In this document: positions 26,340 through 34,945 of the stretch, one piece after another
How the letters are laid out: each line of letters begins with the position of its first letter
Numbering within the stretch: the first letter of the stretch is position 1
NCBI GenBank assembly: GCA_965262705.1
Contig: OZ253556.1
Span: 868,001 to 932,000, forward strand
Source of the DNA: UJ101 sp965262705
GTDB taxonomy: Bacteria; Bacteroidota; Bacteroidia; Flavobacteriales; UJ101
Length of the DNA stretch: 64,000 nt
Reading direction: 5' to 3'
Position numbers and translations under genes: made by a program
The notes under the pieces: model-generated
What the model was told of the DNA's origin: nothing
Seen by the model: the letters and a program-made list of their open reading frames with translations, nothing else
Databases searched by the model: none

Positions 26340-27017
26340 ATGAAATTCATTATTATAGGATTAGGAAATTTTGGAACCCATCTTGCAAATCAACTTATTA
26401 AAGAAGGGCATGAAGTCTTTGGGGTGGACTATCGAATGGCACGTGTAGAAGCTAATTCTGAAATACTAACGCATACTGTTTGTATGGATACCACAGAGGA
26501 ATTAAACATTAAAAAAATTCCTTTAAACGATACCGATTATATTATCATATCCATCGGTGGAGATATGGGAATCGCACTCACTACAGCCGCACTAATTAAG
26601 CGGAGTACGACCCGCCCTCTACTCTGCCGGGCGATTAATGATGTACATGGTACGATTTTAAAATCTATGGACGTTTATCAAATATTGTATCCTGAAATAG
26701 AATATGCTAAAGAACTGGCTAATCGCTTAATTATAAAAGGAGCCATTAGAACGATGGCTTTTGATGAAAATTACGAAGTAGTTGAACTAAAAGTTTCTGA
26801 AAAACTAATTGGAAAAAATTTAATTAACAGCAATCTTAGAACTAAATGGAATTTAAACCTAGTTACAGTAGTGCGCAATAAAAGCAAAAACATTTTTGGA
26901 AAACCCATCGCAAAGAAGCGAGCGCTTGGTGTACTCTCTCCCGATTTTATTTTTCAGGAAGGAGATATCCTTGTACTTTATGGGAAAAAAAATGATATTG
27001 AAAGATTTAATAGTTAA
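26340..27017 (+). CDS. trkA: TrkA/KtrA potassium channel regulatory subunit
   Basis: 225-residue peripheral gating subunit. The RCK_N Rossmann motif MKFIIIGLGNFGTHLANQL binds NAD/ATP, and the RCK_C domain covers about residues 140-225. A single RCK pair indicates the KtrA-like size rather than the doubled E. coli TrkA. Cotranscribed with trkH; the complex lets K+ enter in response to nucleotide and ionic conditions. Confidence 0.93.
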   Translation: MKFIIIGLGNFGTHLANQLIKEGHEVFGVDYRMARVEANSEILTHTVCMDTTEELNIKKIPLNDTDYIIISIGGDMGIALTTAALIKRSTTRPLLCRAINDVHGTILKSMDVYQILYPEIEYAKELANRLIIKGAIRTMAFDENYEVVELKVSEKLIGKNLINSNLRTKWNLNLVTVVRNKSKNIFGKPIAKKRALGVLSPDFIFQEGDILVLYGKKNDIERFNS

Positions 27018-27034
27018 ATGTGCGACTAATAATT

Positions 27035-27562
27035 TTATTTTGGAGGAAAATTCACCAATAATTCACTAATGAATTGATTCACTATATGCTCTTTTTCATA
27101 AGGATTTTTTGCCGTTTTTGTGCTATGCTTAGATCCCCCCTGCCATATCAAATAATTAGAACGGGTTTCAAAAATCTCCACTTTCAAGTAAGTGTTTTGT
27201 ACTTTATGAATTATCGGGACAGAAGTTCCTAAATTAACCCCAATATTTCTACTCCATCTCCCCAAACCAATGCCCAAATTACCCGTTTGTTTTTTTCCCA
27301 TTTGAATAATTGATTTTACAGCTAGATAAATATCCGGCGTATCTGAACGCTGAAATCCTTTTGCTTTCATTTGATTTTCTATGACATTTATGATACGTTG
27401 TGCTTCTAACTTTGAAATACTTTTTATATCTGTTGTCTTGAAATTAAAGGTTTTATACTGCGAAAAATCAATCTCCCGGTCATAATCATAAGTTACTTTT
27501 GGGGCAGCACACTGCATAAATAAAATAGACAAAAACAATAAAAAAACGCTTATCTTTTTCAT
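27035..27562 (-). CDS. DUF4136 lipoprotein
   Basis: 175 residues. Lipobox LFMQC at about residues 14-18 predicts a lipid-anchored envelope protein. DUF4136 features include YDYDREIDFSQYKTFNF near the N-terminus and a C-terminal strand pair (YLIWQGGSKHSTKT). Function unknown. It converges on the trk operon and ends 17 bp from the trkA stop. Confidence 0.87.
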   Translation of the reverse strand: MKKISVFLLFLSILFMQCAAPKVTYDYDREIDFSQYKTFNFKTTDIKSISKLEAQRIINVIENQMKAKGFQRSDTPDIYLAVKSIIQMGKKQTGNLGIGLGRWSRNIGVNLGTSVPIIHKVQNTYLKVEIFETRSNYLIWQGGSKHSTKTAKNPYEKEHIVNQFISELLVNFPPK

Positions 27563-27600
27563 AATATAAATCCATTTAATATTCTACAGCTACTATACCG

Positions 27601-27608
27601 CAAAAATA
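27601..27608 (-). promoter_or_regulatory. -7 box of the DUF4136 gene
   Basis: Minus-strand TATTTTTG, 38 bp before the ATG. A TTG 24 bp further upstream is slightly too far. Between this box and 27794 I see only AT-rich sequence and a poor fragment of the GAGACC right end near 27630-27665. Confidence 0.4.
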
Positions 27609-27794
27609 CTCATTTTTTTATCTTTCGTTTTGCAATGGTCTTAATGCTTTACATAAGTAAAGTGCTTTTATAAAGTAGTAAAAACATTTCTTACATTATA
27701 ATAATTATTTTAAAATCAATAAAATACTAACTCTTCTTTATCGTATTTGTTTATTTTATTATAATATTTATTTTATTTTTTGGGAAACATATCA

Positions 27795-27802
27795 TAACTT
27801 TG
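27795..27802 (+). promoter_or_regulatory. -7 box of the repeat-domain surface protein
   Basis: TAACTTTG, then CATG, about 54 bp before the ATG at 27856. No proper -33 element. Confidence 0.45.
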
Positions 27803-27855
27803 CATGATTTTTAAAAAAATATAAATAACGAAATAATTAAGAACCCTATTTATTT

Positions 27856-30800
27856 ATGAAAAATATATTATATTTAATAAGCGCCGTATTGTTATTGAGT
27901 ACCCATCAACTAAAGGCGCAATGTGCACCACCTAATGCAATAGAGTTTACCGGGACAATGTTTCCGGGAGGTGTTTATAAAATTAGCAGTAACCAATACG
28001 CGCAACAACTGCCTAAAGATATTCCTAGTGGCGTAACGCTATATGTTACTAGGAGTGCTAGAATTGATATCCCTATAAATACTTCACAAGCAACAAAAGT
28101 ACAAGTTTGTGATGGAGGAGGATTAAGTGTCGCAAAAGGAGGTACCAACAAGAACCTTATCGTAGGTCCCTATGGAGCAGTGAAAGTAAATGATTTCTTG
28201 ACAGATAGTTCATATTCCCCTCCTCAACTAAAAGAAAATGCTGTAGTGGCTTTATGTGGGTATACTGATCCGACAAATTTAAAAGGAAAGAAATTGGCAA
28301 CATATACTGGTCCTCCTGGAGGAAAATCTTATTTTATTGTTGGAGAAACATATGCTTACAACACTAATCGAAGCAGAGTTGAGGGTGCAATCTTAATAGA
28401 TTATGGTATATATCACGCTGAGGGAGCAAGGCCTGTGTCTGTGCCTCAAAATACATTCCAGTGCATCCCAACAGGTTCTATTAGGTATAAGTCCCAAATT
28501 TCAGAATCAACAAGGTGCCAAGATAGTTTTAATAGCGCAGATAACCCTTTTTATGATAACTCAGCTAATTATAAAACAAATGTTAGAAATATTTGTGACC
28601 TAAATTATCTAATCAATCATATTCCTGGATATTTCCCCTCTACTGCCCCTACACCTACACCTGCACCTGCCCCTGCCCCTGCACCTGCACCTGCACCTAC
28701 AAGCGCCATTCAAGTAAGTGTATTTGAAGACACCGATGGCAATCCAAAAACAGTCGAACAACCACTACAAGGCGTAACTATAACCCTCTATAATAGCTCA
28801 AGTTCAAGCAGCCCTATAAGAGGAACTACAGCTCCCAATGGAGTAGTAACTTTTCCTAATCTCCCAGCAGGAACCTATACCGTGGAAGAGACTGACCTAT
28901 CAGGCTATGAGTCCGTATCGGATAGCCAAGGAAACCTTACAGATAATCGCGTGCAAATAACCCTTGGCCCAGGACAAACAGAATACGCTGAGTTTGTGGA
29001 TAGGAAACTACTCAGCGCCATTCAAGTAAGTGTATTTGAAGACACCGATGGCAATCCAAAAACAGTCGAACAACCACTACAAGGCGTAACTATAACCCTC
29101 TATAATAGCTCAAGTTCAAGCAGCCCTATAAGAGGAACTACAGCTCCCAATGGAGTAGTAACTTTTCCTAATCTCCCAGCAGGAACCTATACCGTGGAAG
29201 AGACTGACCTATCAGGCTATGAGTCCGTATCGGATAGCCAAGGAAACCTTACAGATAATCGCGTGCAAATAACCCTTGGCCCAGGACAAACAGAATACGC
29301 TGAGTTTGTGGATAGGGAACTCAGCGCCATTCAAGTAAGTGTATTTGAAGACACCGATGGCAATCCAAAAACAGTCGAACAACCACTACAAGGCGTAACT
29401 ATAACCCTCTATAATAGCTCAAGTTCAAGCAGCCCTATAAGAGGAACTACAGCTCCCAATGGAGTAGTAACTTTTCCTAATCTCCCAGCAGGAACCTATA
29501 CCGTGGAAGAGACTGACCTATCAGGCTATGAGTCCGTATCGGATAGCCAAGGAAACCTTACAGATAATCGCGTGCAAATAAACCTTGGCCCAGGACAAAC
29601 AGCACCCGCTCAGTTTGTGGATAGGAAACTACTCAGCGCCATTCAAGTAAGTGTATTTGAAGACACCGATGGCAATCCAAAAACAGTCGACCAACCACTA
29701 CAAGGCGTAACTATAACCCTCTATAATAGCTCAAGTTCAAGCAGCCCTATAAGAGGAACTACAGCTCCCAATGGAGTAGTAACTTTTCCTAATCTCCCAG
29801 CAGGAACCTATACCGTGGAAGAGACTGACCTATCAGGCTATGAGTCCGTATCGGATAGCCAAGGAAATCCTACAGATAATCGCGTGCAAATAAACCTTGG
29901 CCCAGGACAAACAGCACCCGCTCAGTTTGTGGATAGGAAACTACTCAGCGCCATTCAAGTAAGTGTATTTGAAGACACCGATGGCAATCCAAAAACAGTC
30001 GACCAACCACTACAAGGCGTAACTATAACCCTCTATAATAGCTCAAGTTCAAGCAGCCCTATAAGAGGAACTACAGCTCCCAATGGAGTAGTAACTTTTC
30101 CTAATCTCCCAGCAGGAACCTATACCGTGGAAGAGACTGACCTATCAGGCTATGAGTCCGTATCGGATAGCCAAGGAAATCCTACAGATAATCGCGTGCA
30201 AATAACCCTTGGCCCAGGACAAACAGAATACGCTGAGTTTGTGGATAGGAAACTCAGCGCCATTCAAGTAAGTGTATTTGAAGACACCGATGGCAATCCA
30301 AAAACAGTCGACCAACCACTACAAGGCGTAACTATAACCCTCTATAATAGCTCAAGTTCAAGCAGCCCTATAAGAGGAACTACAGCTCCCAATGGAGTAG
30401 TAACTTTTCCTAATCTCCCAGCAGGAACCTATACCGTGGTAGAGACTGACCTATCAGGCTATGAGTCCGTATCGGATAGCCAAGGAAATCCTACAGATAA
30501 TCGCGTGCAAATAAACCTTGGCCCAGGACAAACAGCACCCGCTCAGTTTGTGGATAGATCTAATAAACTCGTTTGTAATCCAGTTGGGGCTACGGGTACA
30601 GGTGAAACTTTCCCTTCAGCTTTAGGCATCTCCACTTTAGATAGAGGAAATGATACTTCATGGTTAGAATCAATGAAGAATGGACAGCTAATATTAGATT
30701 CGAAAGAAAAGGGATTAGTCATTCCTCGTATTGCAAATCCAAATGCCATTAGGAATCCTTCAGATGGCATGATCTTTTTTGATACCACTGAACAATGTAT

Positions 30801-30864
30801 TAAATTATATCAAAACAATAAATGGGGTTGTTTAAACACTCAGGAATGCATTAAAATTAATTAA
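27856..30864 (+). CDS. Secreted protein with six SdrD-B-like repeats
   Basis: 1002 residues with a signal peptide (to about LKAQ, residue 22). An N-terminal domain of about 235 residues with no recognised family is followed by a Pro-Ala hinge (PTPTPAPAPAPAP..., about 258-281). Six repeats of 103-104 residues follow (SAIQVSVFEDTDGNPKTV... to ...VDR) from residue 283. Each repeat resembles the SdrD B/prealbumin-like fold (GVTITLYNSSS, GVVTFPNLPAGTYTVEETDL). The last ~100 residues (GLVIPRIANPNAIRNPSDGM) resemble a C-terminal motif shared with the next gene. No typical type IX CTD is evident. Likely a cell-surface stalk or adhesin; function inferred. Confidence 0.85.
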   Translation: MKNILYLISAVLLLSTHQLKAQCAPPNAIEFTGTMFPGGVYKISSNQYAQQLPKDIPSGVTLYVTRSARIDIPINTSQATKVQVCDGGGLSVAKGGTNKNLIVGPYGAVKVNDFLTDSSYSPPQLKENAVVALCGYTDPTNLKGKKLATYTGPPGGKSYFIVGETYAYNTNRSRVEGAILIDYGIYHAEGARPVSVPQNTFQCIPTGSIRYKSQISESTRCQDSFNSADNPFYDNSANYKTNVRNICDLNYLINHIPGYFPSTAPTPTPAPAPAPAPAPAPTSAIQVSVFEDTDGNPKTVEQPLQGVTITLYNSSSSSSPIRGTTAPNGVVTFPNLPAGTYTVEETDLSGYESVSDSQGNLTDNRVQITLGPGQTEYAEFVDRKLLSAIQVSVFEDTDGNPKTVEQPLQGVTITLYNSSSSSSPIRGTTAPNGVVTFPNLPAGTYTVEETDLSGYESVSDSQGNLTDNRVQITLGPGQTEYAEFVDRELSAIQVSVFEDTDGNPKTVEQPLQGVTITLYNSSSSSSPIRGTTAPNGVVTFPNLPAGTYTVEETDLSGYESVSDSQGNLTDNRVQINLGPGQTAPAQFVDRKLLSAIQVSVFEDTDGNPKTVDQPLQGVTITLYNSSSSSSPIRGTTAPNGVVTFPNLPAGTYTVEETDLSGYESVSDSQGNPTDNRVQINLGPGQTAPAQFVDRKLLSAIQVSVFEDTDGNPKTVDQPLQGVTITLYNSSSSSSPIRGTTAPNGVVTFPNLPAGTYTVEETDLSGYESVSDSQGNPTDNRVQITLGPGQTEYAEFVDRKLSAIQVSVFEDTDGNPKTVDQPLQGVTITLYNSSSSSSPIRGTTAPNGVVTFPNLPAGTYTVVETDLSGYESVSDSQGNPTDNRVQINLGPGQTAPAQFVDRSNKLVCNPVGATGTGETFPSALGISTLDRGNDTSWLESMKNGQLILDSKEKGLVIPRIANPNAIRNPSDGMIFFDTTEQCIKLYQNNKWGCLNTQECIKIN
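28639..28698 (+). repeat. Pro-Ala codon microsatellite
   Basis: A run of CCT/CCC-ACA/GCA codons encodes the Pro-Thr/Pro-Ala hinge between the N-terminal domain and the repeats. The 6-base period makes length change by slippage likely without a frameshift. Confidence 0.7.
28702..30558 (+). repeat. Six near-identical 309-312 bp direct repeats
   Basis: Units begin (AGCGCCATTCAAG) at 28702, 29014, 29323, 29635, 29947 and 30256, with spacings of 312, 309, 312, 312 and 309 bp. They are almost identical even at silent positions. They differ at a few linked sites: VEQ/VDQ, NLT/NPT, ITL...EYAEF versus INL...APAQF, and the linker RKLL/REL/RKL. Confidence 0.95.
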
Positions 30865-30940
30865 ATAGTAAATAAAAATATAATCACGTTGAGCATAGCA
30901 TGCTAAGCAATGAGAAGAATATAATAAAAAAAGAAGAAAA

Positions 30941-31465
30941 ATGAAAAAAAGAATCGTTTTATGCTTATCAATGATGATAGGAATAATAGTAAATGGGCAA
31001 ATCGCTATTGGAAAAGAAGCAACTAATTTATCCGCTTTATTAGATTTTAAAGAAGGAACAACAAGCGGGATTATTTTACCTAAGATAAATTTTATAACAT
31101 CATATAATCTCTACAATGATCCGTTAAAGCAACCAGGCATGATTTATTATAATTCCTTATTACAAGTAATAGGTTATGAAACTAATAATGGATTTAAGGT
31201 TTTATCACAACGTAGTAGCGAGCGACCTGCAGAGGTACCCAGATCAGAAGTAGGGAATGGCGTAATAATAGGTGCCGGTAGTAGTGTTGCTAGTGGTCGC
31301 GGAGTATTGATATTAGAAAGTGATAACAAAGCTTTATTATTACCTAAGGTAGAGAATGCTTATAATAGAATAAAATCGCCGGAAATAGGAACCTTGGTGT
31401 ATGACCCAACCAATAAGGTTTTATGCGTATATAATGGAGAGCGATGGAGCTTTCTTACGAATTGA
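30941..31465 (+). CDS. Small secreted protein with repeated ILPK motif
   Basis: 174 residues with a signal peptide (MKKRIVLCLSMMIGIIVNGQ). Two similar segments occur: ALLDFKEGTTSGIILPKI...PGMIYYNS and ALLLPKVENAYNRIKSPEIGTLVYD, ending in a YNGERWSFLTN tail. The second matches the C-terminal region of the preceding repeat protein (KGLVIPRI...DGMIFFD). Such segments are common in Flavobacteriia secreted proteins. It lies 76 bp downstream of the large gene and may be its partner. Function unknown. Confidence 0.7.
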   Translation: MKKRIVLCLSMMIGIIVNGQIAIGKEATNLSALLDFKEGTTSGIILPKINFITSYNLYNDPLKQPGMIYYNSLLQVIGYETNNGFKVLSQRSSERPAEVPRSEVGNGVIIGAGSSVASGRGVLILESDNKALLLPKVENAYNRIKSPEIGTLVYDPTNKVLCVYNGERWSFLTN

Positions 31466-31497
31466 CAAAATTTAGACCTTAAAGCAAAGATTTAATA

Positions 31498-31536
31498 GTA
31501 AAAAAACCGCTTTTAAAGCAAAGGCGGTTTTTTACA
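31498..31536. terminator. Bidirectional rho-independent terminator
   Basis: AAAAAACCGC...GCGGTTTTTT forms a hairpin with A- and T-runs on both sides. It sits between the converging small secreted protein gene and nadB, whose stop codon lies at its right edge. Confidence 0.85.
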
Positions 31537-33130
31537 CTTCAGTCCGAAAAACATTATGCCTATTTTTATCTAAATCTCGATTATAATATGTTCCTCTATT
31601 TTCTTTTTGCAATTTAGATTGATGAATAATAAGATACGCCACCGATACAAGGTTTCGCAATTCAGCCAATTGTGGAGTGAGAATAGATATATTATATAAT
31701 TCGGTAACGGAGTTAAAAATAGCTTCTATTTTTTTAGTAGCTAACGCTAACCGCTCATTGGTGCGCACAATTCCTACCAAATCCATCATAATGGTACGCA
31801 AGTCCTTTTTAATATAATGGATTAAAACCATTTCTTCGGGTAACCTCATCCCTTCCTGATTCCATTGAGGAATTTTCTCTTTAATGGATTCATTGTCTAT
31901 CATCGGCAGTCTTTCAAATGTTTTTTCAGCTAATCGATTACCATAAACTAATGCCTCTAACAATGAGTTAGAAGCGAGCCGATTCGCTCCATGCAGTCCT
32001 GAACAACTTATTTCACCTATGGCCAACAAATTTTTTAGCGTTGTCTGCCCAAATTCATCAACAGCAATCCCTCCACACATATAATGCGCTGCGGGCACTA
32101 CAGGGATTAAGTCTTTAAAACAATCAATCCCAATGGACAAGCACTTTTTATAAATATTAGGAAAGCGAACCAAAAATTCTTCTCGATCTAAATGCCTACA
32201 GTCTAAGCAAACATAATCATTCCCACTGATTTTTAATTCATTATCAATGGCGCGTGCAACAATATCGCGAGAGGCCAATTCTTCTCTTGGGTCATAGCGA
32301 AACATGAATTTTTCTCCATTTTGATTTCTTAATTTCGCCCCAAAACCTCTAACGGCTTCTGAAATTAAAAATGCCGGATTAGACACTCCATATAATGCCG
32401 TAGGGTGAAACTGATAATAAGGCATATTTTTAATCTTTACCCCTGCCCGGTAAGCCATTCCTATTCCATCTCCGGTAGCCACCAGTGAATTAGTGGTATA
32501 TTTATACACCTGCCCTGCACCACCTATGGCAAGGACTACTAGTTTAGCTACAAAAGGAGTAATTTTTTGATTTTTTTGATTTAAAATATAAGCCCCAAAG
32601 CAAGTTTCATCTTCTTTTAAAGACGTATTCGGAAGGTGATGCTCAGTAATTAAATCAATAGCATAATGATTTTGAAAAAATTTTATATTATGATATTCTT
32701 TAGCTTTTTTAAGCAGTGCTCTTTCAATTTCATAGCCCGTAATATCCTTATGATGAACTACACGAGAAGCGGTATGGCCTCCTTCTTTTCCTAAGTTATA
32801 ATGCCCATTTTTATTTTTATCAAAATGAACTCCCCATGCAACCATTTCTCTAAAGCGATTCGGTGCTTCTTTTACTACCAATCGAACAACCTCCTCATCA
32901 CATAAGCCATCTCCGGCAATTAAAGTATCCTGTATATGCTTTTCAAAAGAATCGTTTTTATTATCCAATACTACTGACACCCCTCCTTGCGCATATCTTG
33001 TATTAGATTCCATACAATCTTTTTTAGTAATGATATTAATCGTAGTTTTAGGTGATTTTTCAGCAACTCTTATCGCGTAACTCAATCCCGAAACCCCCGA
33101 ACCAATGACTAACAAATCTGAAAAATTCAT
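31532..33130 (-). CDS. nadB: L-aspartate oxidase
   Basis: FAD enzyme of 532 residues oxidising aspartate to iminoaspartate, the substrate of NadA. The N-terminal FAD Rossmann motif is VIGSGVSGLSYAIRVAEK. Other motifs are NTRYAQGGVSVV, GGAGQVYKYTTN, FHPTALYG, the active-site region AAHYMCGGIAVDEFGQTT and GANRLASNSLLEALVYG. The C-terminal helical domain of the fumarate reductase/succinate dehydrogenase flavoprotein family is complete. No operon partner. Confidence 0.96.
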   Translation of the reverse strand: MNFSDLLVIGSGVSGLSYAIRVAEKSPKTTINIITKKDCMESNTRYAQGGVSVVLDNKNDSFEKHIQDTLIAGDGLCDEEVVRLVVKEAPNRFREMVAWGVHFDKNKNGHYNLGKEGGHTASRVVHHKDITGYEIERALLKKAKEYHNIKFFQNHYAIDLITEHHLPNTSLKEDETCFGAYILNQKNQKITPFVAKLVVLAIGGAGQVYKYTTNSLVATGDGIGMAYRAGVKIKNMPYYQFHPTALYGVSNPAFLISEAVRGFGAKLRNQNGEKFMFRYDPREELASRDIVARAIDNELKISGNDYVCLDCRHLDREEFLVRFPNIYKKCLSIGIDCFKDLIPVVPAAHYMCGGIAVDEFGQTTLKNLLAIGEISCSGLHGANRLASNSLLEALVYGNRLAEKTFERLPMIDNESIKEKIPQWNQEGMRLPEEMVLIHYIKKDLRTIMMDLVGIVRTNERLALATKKIEAIFNSVTELYNISILTPQLAELRNLVSVAYLIIHQSKLQKENRGTYYNRDLDKNRHNVFRTEV

Positions 33131-33207
33131 AACTATATATCTTTTAAAGCAGAAATGTACAATTTTTTTGACTTATGAAGAAAGTGTTTTTCTAAGATAA
33201 TTCTTCG

Positions 33208-34347
33208 TTACCTTACTACTTTCCCTCCAAAATTCCAAGCTAAAGAGAATCTTAGTGTATTTGCTAACGGATTATCTTGACTTCCTGTTGGGATTAAATA
33301 AGAGGCATCGAATTGAAAATCAGAAAAAGTTAAGCCAATTCCTGTTGTTAAATAGGGCTGGTCTCCTTTATCTTTGTCTCCATATTTATACCCTCCTCGC
33401 AAAGAAAGCGCTTTATTGTAGGTATATTCAACGCTTACCCCAACTGTGCTGGCTGACTTTCCAAAAGCAGAGGAAAAAATTCCTTCCATTACTCCTTTAT
33501 CTGGTAAAACATAACGGATTAATTGTCCGTCGCTATCATATTGCGGCTCAGATGGCGGTACTAATAATTTATTATATTCCAATCCCAAAGATAATGTGCT
33601 CAATTGACTGAATATCAAATCGTATCCCCCTCCGATACCTAAGTTAGTAGGTAATGGCGTACTGGCATCATTACTTGATTTAGAGTAGTCTAATTTTGGT
33701 CCTATATTTTTAATGTTAAGTCCTAGCCGCAAGCGACTATTGAAATTTTTTCCTTGAATAATATTTGTTCGATAGAAGGTTGAAACATCAGCAGCAAAAG
33801 TAGCCGCTGCTTTTTTATCTGAAAACCCGGGAAGCGTATTATCATAAATATCGGACCGAACATAACGCCCCGTTACTGCCATTGACAATTGATCGCTTAA
33901 TAATAATCCATAAGAAATATCCAATGCAAATTCATTAGGACTATAACTTCCCTGACTCTGTACCTCTCCTCCGGGGGCAATAAAGTTTTTCTCTATTTTA
34001 CCCATAGTAAAGTAATATATACTTGCCGCTAATGAACTTCTTTGCGCGTCATTTAAATACTTAAAAAAAGTAGCATTGAGTAAAAAAGTATCGCTTGAAA
34101 GTTTGTTAAGCCATGGCGTATAAGACACTGCAAAGCCCGAATAATCTTCGTTAAATAAATATTTAGACGGGTTCCAATATTGTGAATAGGCATCAGAACT
34201 TGTTGCAACTCCCATATCAGCAATACCCCCGGCTCGTGCATCGGGGACAATTGATTGAAAAAGAGCGCCGGTAACCGGACGTTGATTTATCTGTGCAAAA
34301 TAAAAACGGGATAAAAAAATCATCGAAATAAAAATAATCTTTTTCAT
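33208..34347 (-). CDS. porV: Type IX secretion outer-membrane protein PorV (LptO)
   Basis: 379-residue FadL-like beta-barrel that shuttles type IX secretion substrates from the translocon to the attachment complex. A signal peptide runs to FYFAQ. PorV features are RPVTGALFQSIVPDARAGGIADMGVATSSDAYSQYWNPSKYLF, later barrel strands, and a C-terminal LRFSLAWNFGG. I start at ATG 34347 because the 12 residues upstream of it do not look like a signal peptide. It is divergent from gldJ; porU, often found next to porV, is not in the window. Confidence 0.93.
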   Translation of the reverse strand: MKKIIFISMIFLSRFYFAQINQRPVTGALFQSIVPDARAGGIADMGVATSSDAYSQYWNPSKYLFNEDYSGFAVSYTPWLNKLSSDTFLLNATFFKYLNDAQRSSLAASIYYFTMGKIEKNFIAPGGEVQSQGSYSPNEFALDISYGLLLSDQLSMAVTGRYVRSDIYDNTLPGFSDKKAAATFAADVSTFYRTNIIQGKNFNSRLRLGLNIKNIGPKLDYSKSSNDASTPLPTNLGIGGGYDLIFSQLSTLSLGLEYNKLLVPPSEPQYDSDGQLIRYVLPDKGVMEGIFSSAFGKSASTVGVSVEYTYNKALSLRGGYKYGDKDKGDQPYLTTGIGLTFSDFQFDASYLIPTGSQDNPLANTLRFSLAWNFGGKVVR

Positions 34348-34513
34348 AAATTTAAGTATGTTTAACAAGCTTATATTACTCATTTTTTTAGTCTATCTTA
34401 GTTTAAGAAATAGAGCAGAAAAATTATGAGCCATGTTACAAATATGCAAAATTTATCATTAAAACGATACTATTTGAAAATTATTATGAGATATCTTTGC
34501 CGAAAGTAATTTA

Positions 34514-34769
34514 GAGACTGTTGAAGAATAAATAAAAATCCATCTACAAAAAAGTATATCGCTTCAAACTACTTCCATAGTTCGATAAGTGGTTACTGAG
34601 ATCAGTCGAAATACGTTTACTAATACTCGAAGTACTCAGCAATCCTGTCAAAGCTTCGACAGGCTCAGCTACCAAAAATTAAAATCATCACAACCTATGA
34701 GGTTGATTCGATATTTAATTTTAACTTACGCTGACTTGTAGTTGCTAAAATACTTTTTAAAACGATCTT
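34514..34769 (+). repeat. Composite GAGACC repeat with nested CTTCGAC/CTCAG insert
   Basis: Outer ends are degraded (GAGACTGTTGAAGAATAAAT ... TACTTTTTAAAACGATCTT). A nested block at about 34577-34672 carries ACTGAGATCAGTCGAA, ATACTCGAAGTACTCAGC and AGCTTCGACAGGCTCAGC. It fills most of the porV-gldJ gap. Confidence 0.75.
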
Positions 34770-34884
34770 AATTTAGTAATAAAAATAAAACCTGAAAGAA
34801 ATTAAAAAATGAAAGAAATTAAAAAATTTAAATATTAAATTATAATACCTTTCTATAAAATTCGTTATTTTATTCAAAATAAGT

Positions 34885-34892
34885 TATCTTTG
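34885..34892 (+). promoter_or_regulatory. -7 box of gldJ
   Basis: TATCTTTG followed by CACTTAG, 53 bp before the gldJ ATG. A second TATCTTTG at 34493-34500 lies on the same strand, but repeat sequence separates it from gldJ. Confidence 0.55.
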
Positions 34893-34945
34893 CACTTAGT
34901 TTTTTATTTAAAAATAAATTTATACAAGATATAATTTTTTTCAAT

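Noticed and set aside
34493..34500. Additional plus-strand promoter TATCTTTG
   Set aside because: The next plus-strand gene is over 440 bp away behind a composite repeat; it may be a displaced old gldJ promoter, but nothing shows that it is used.
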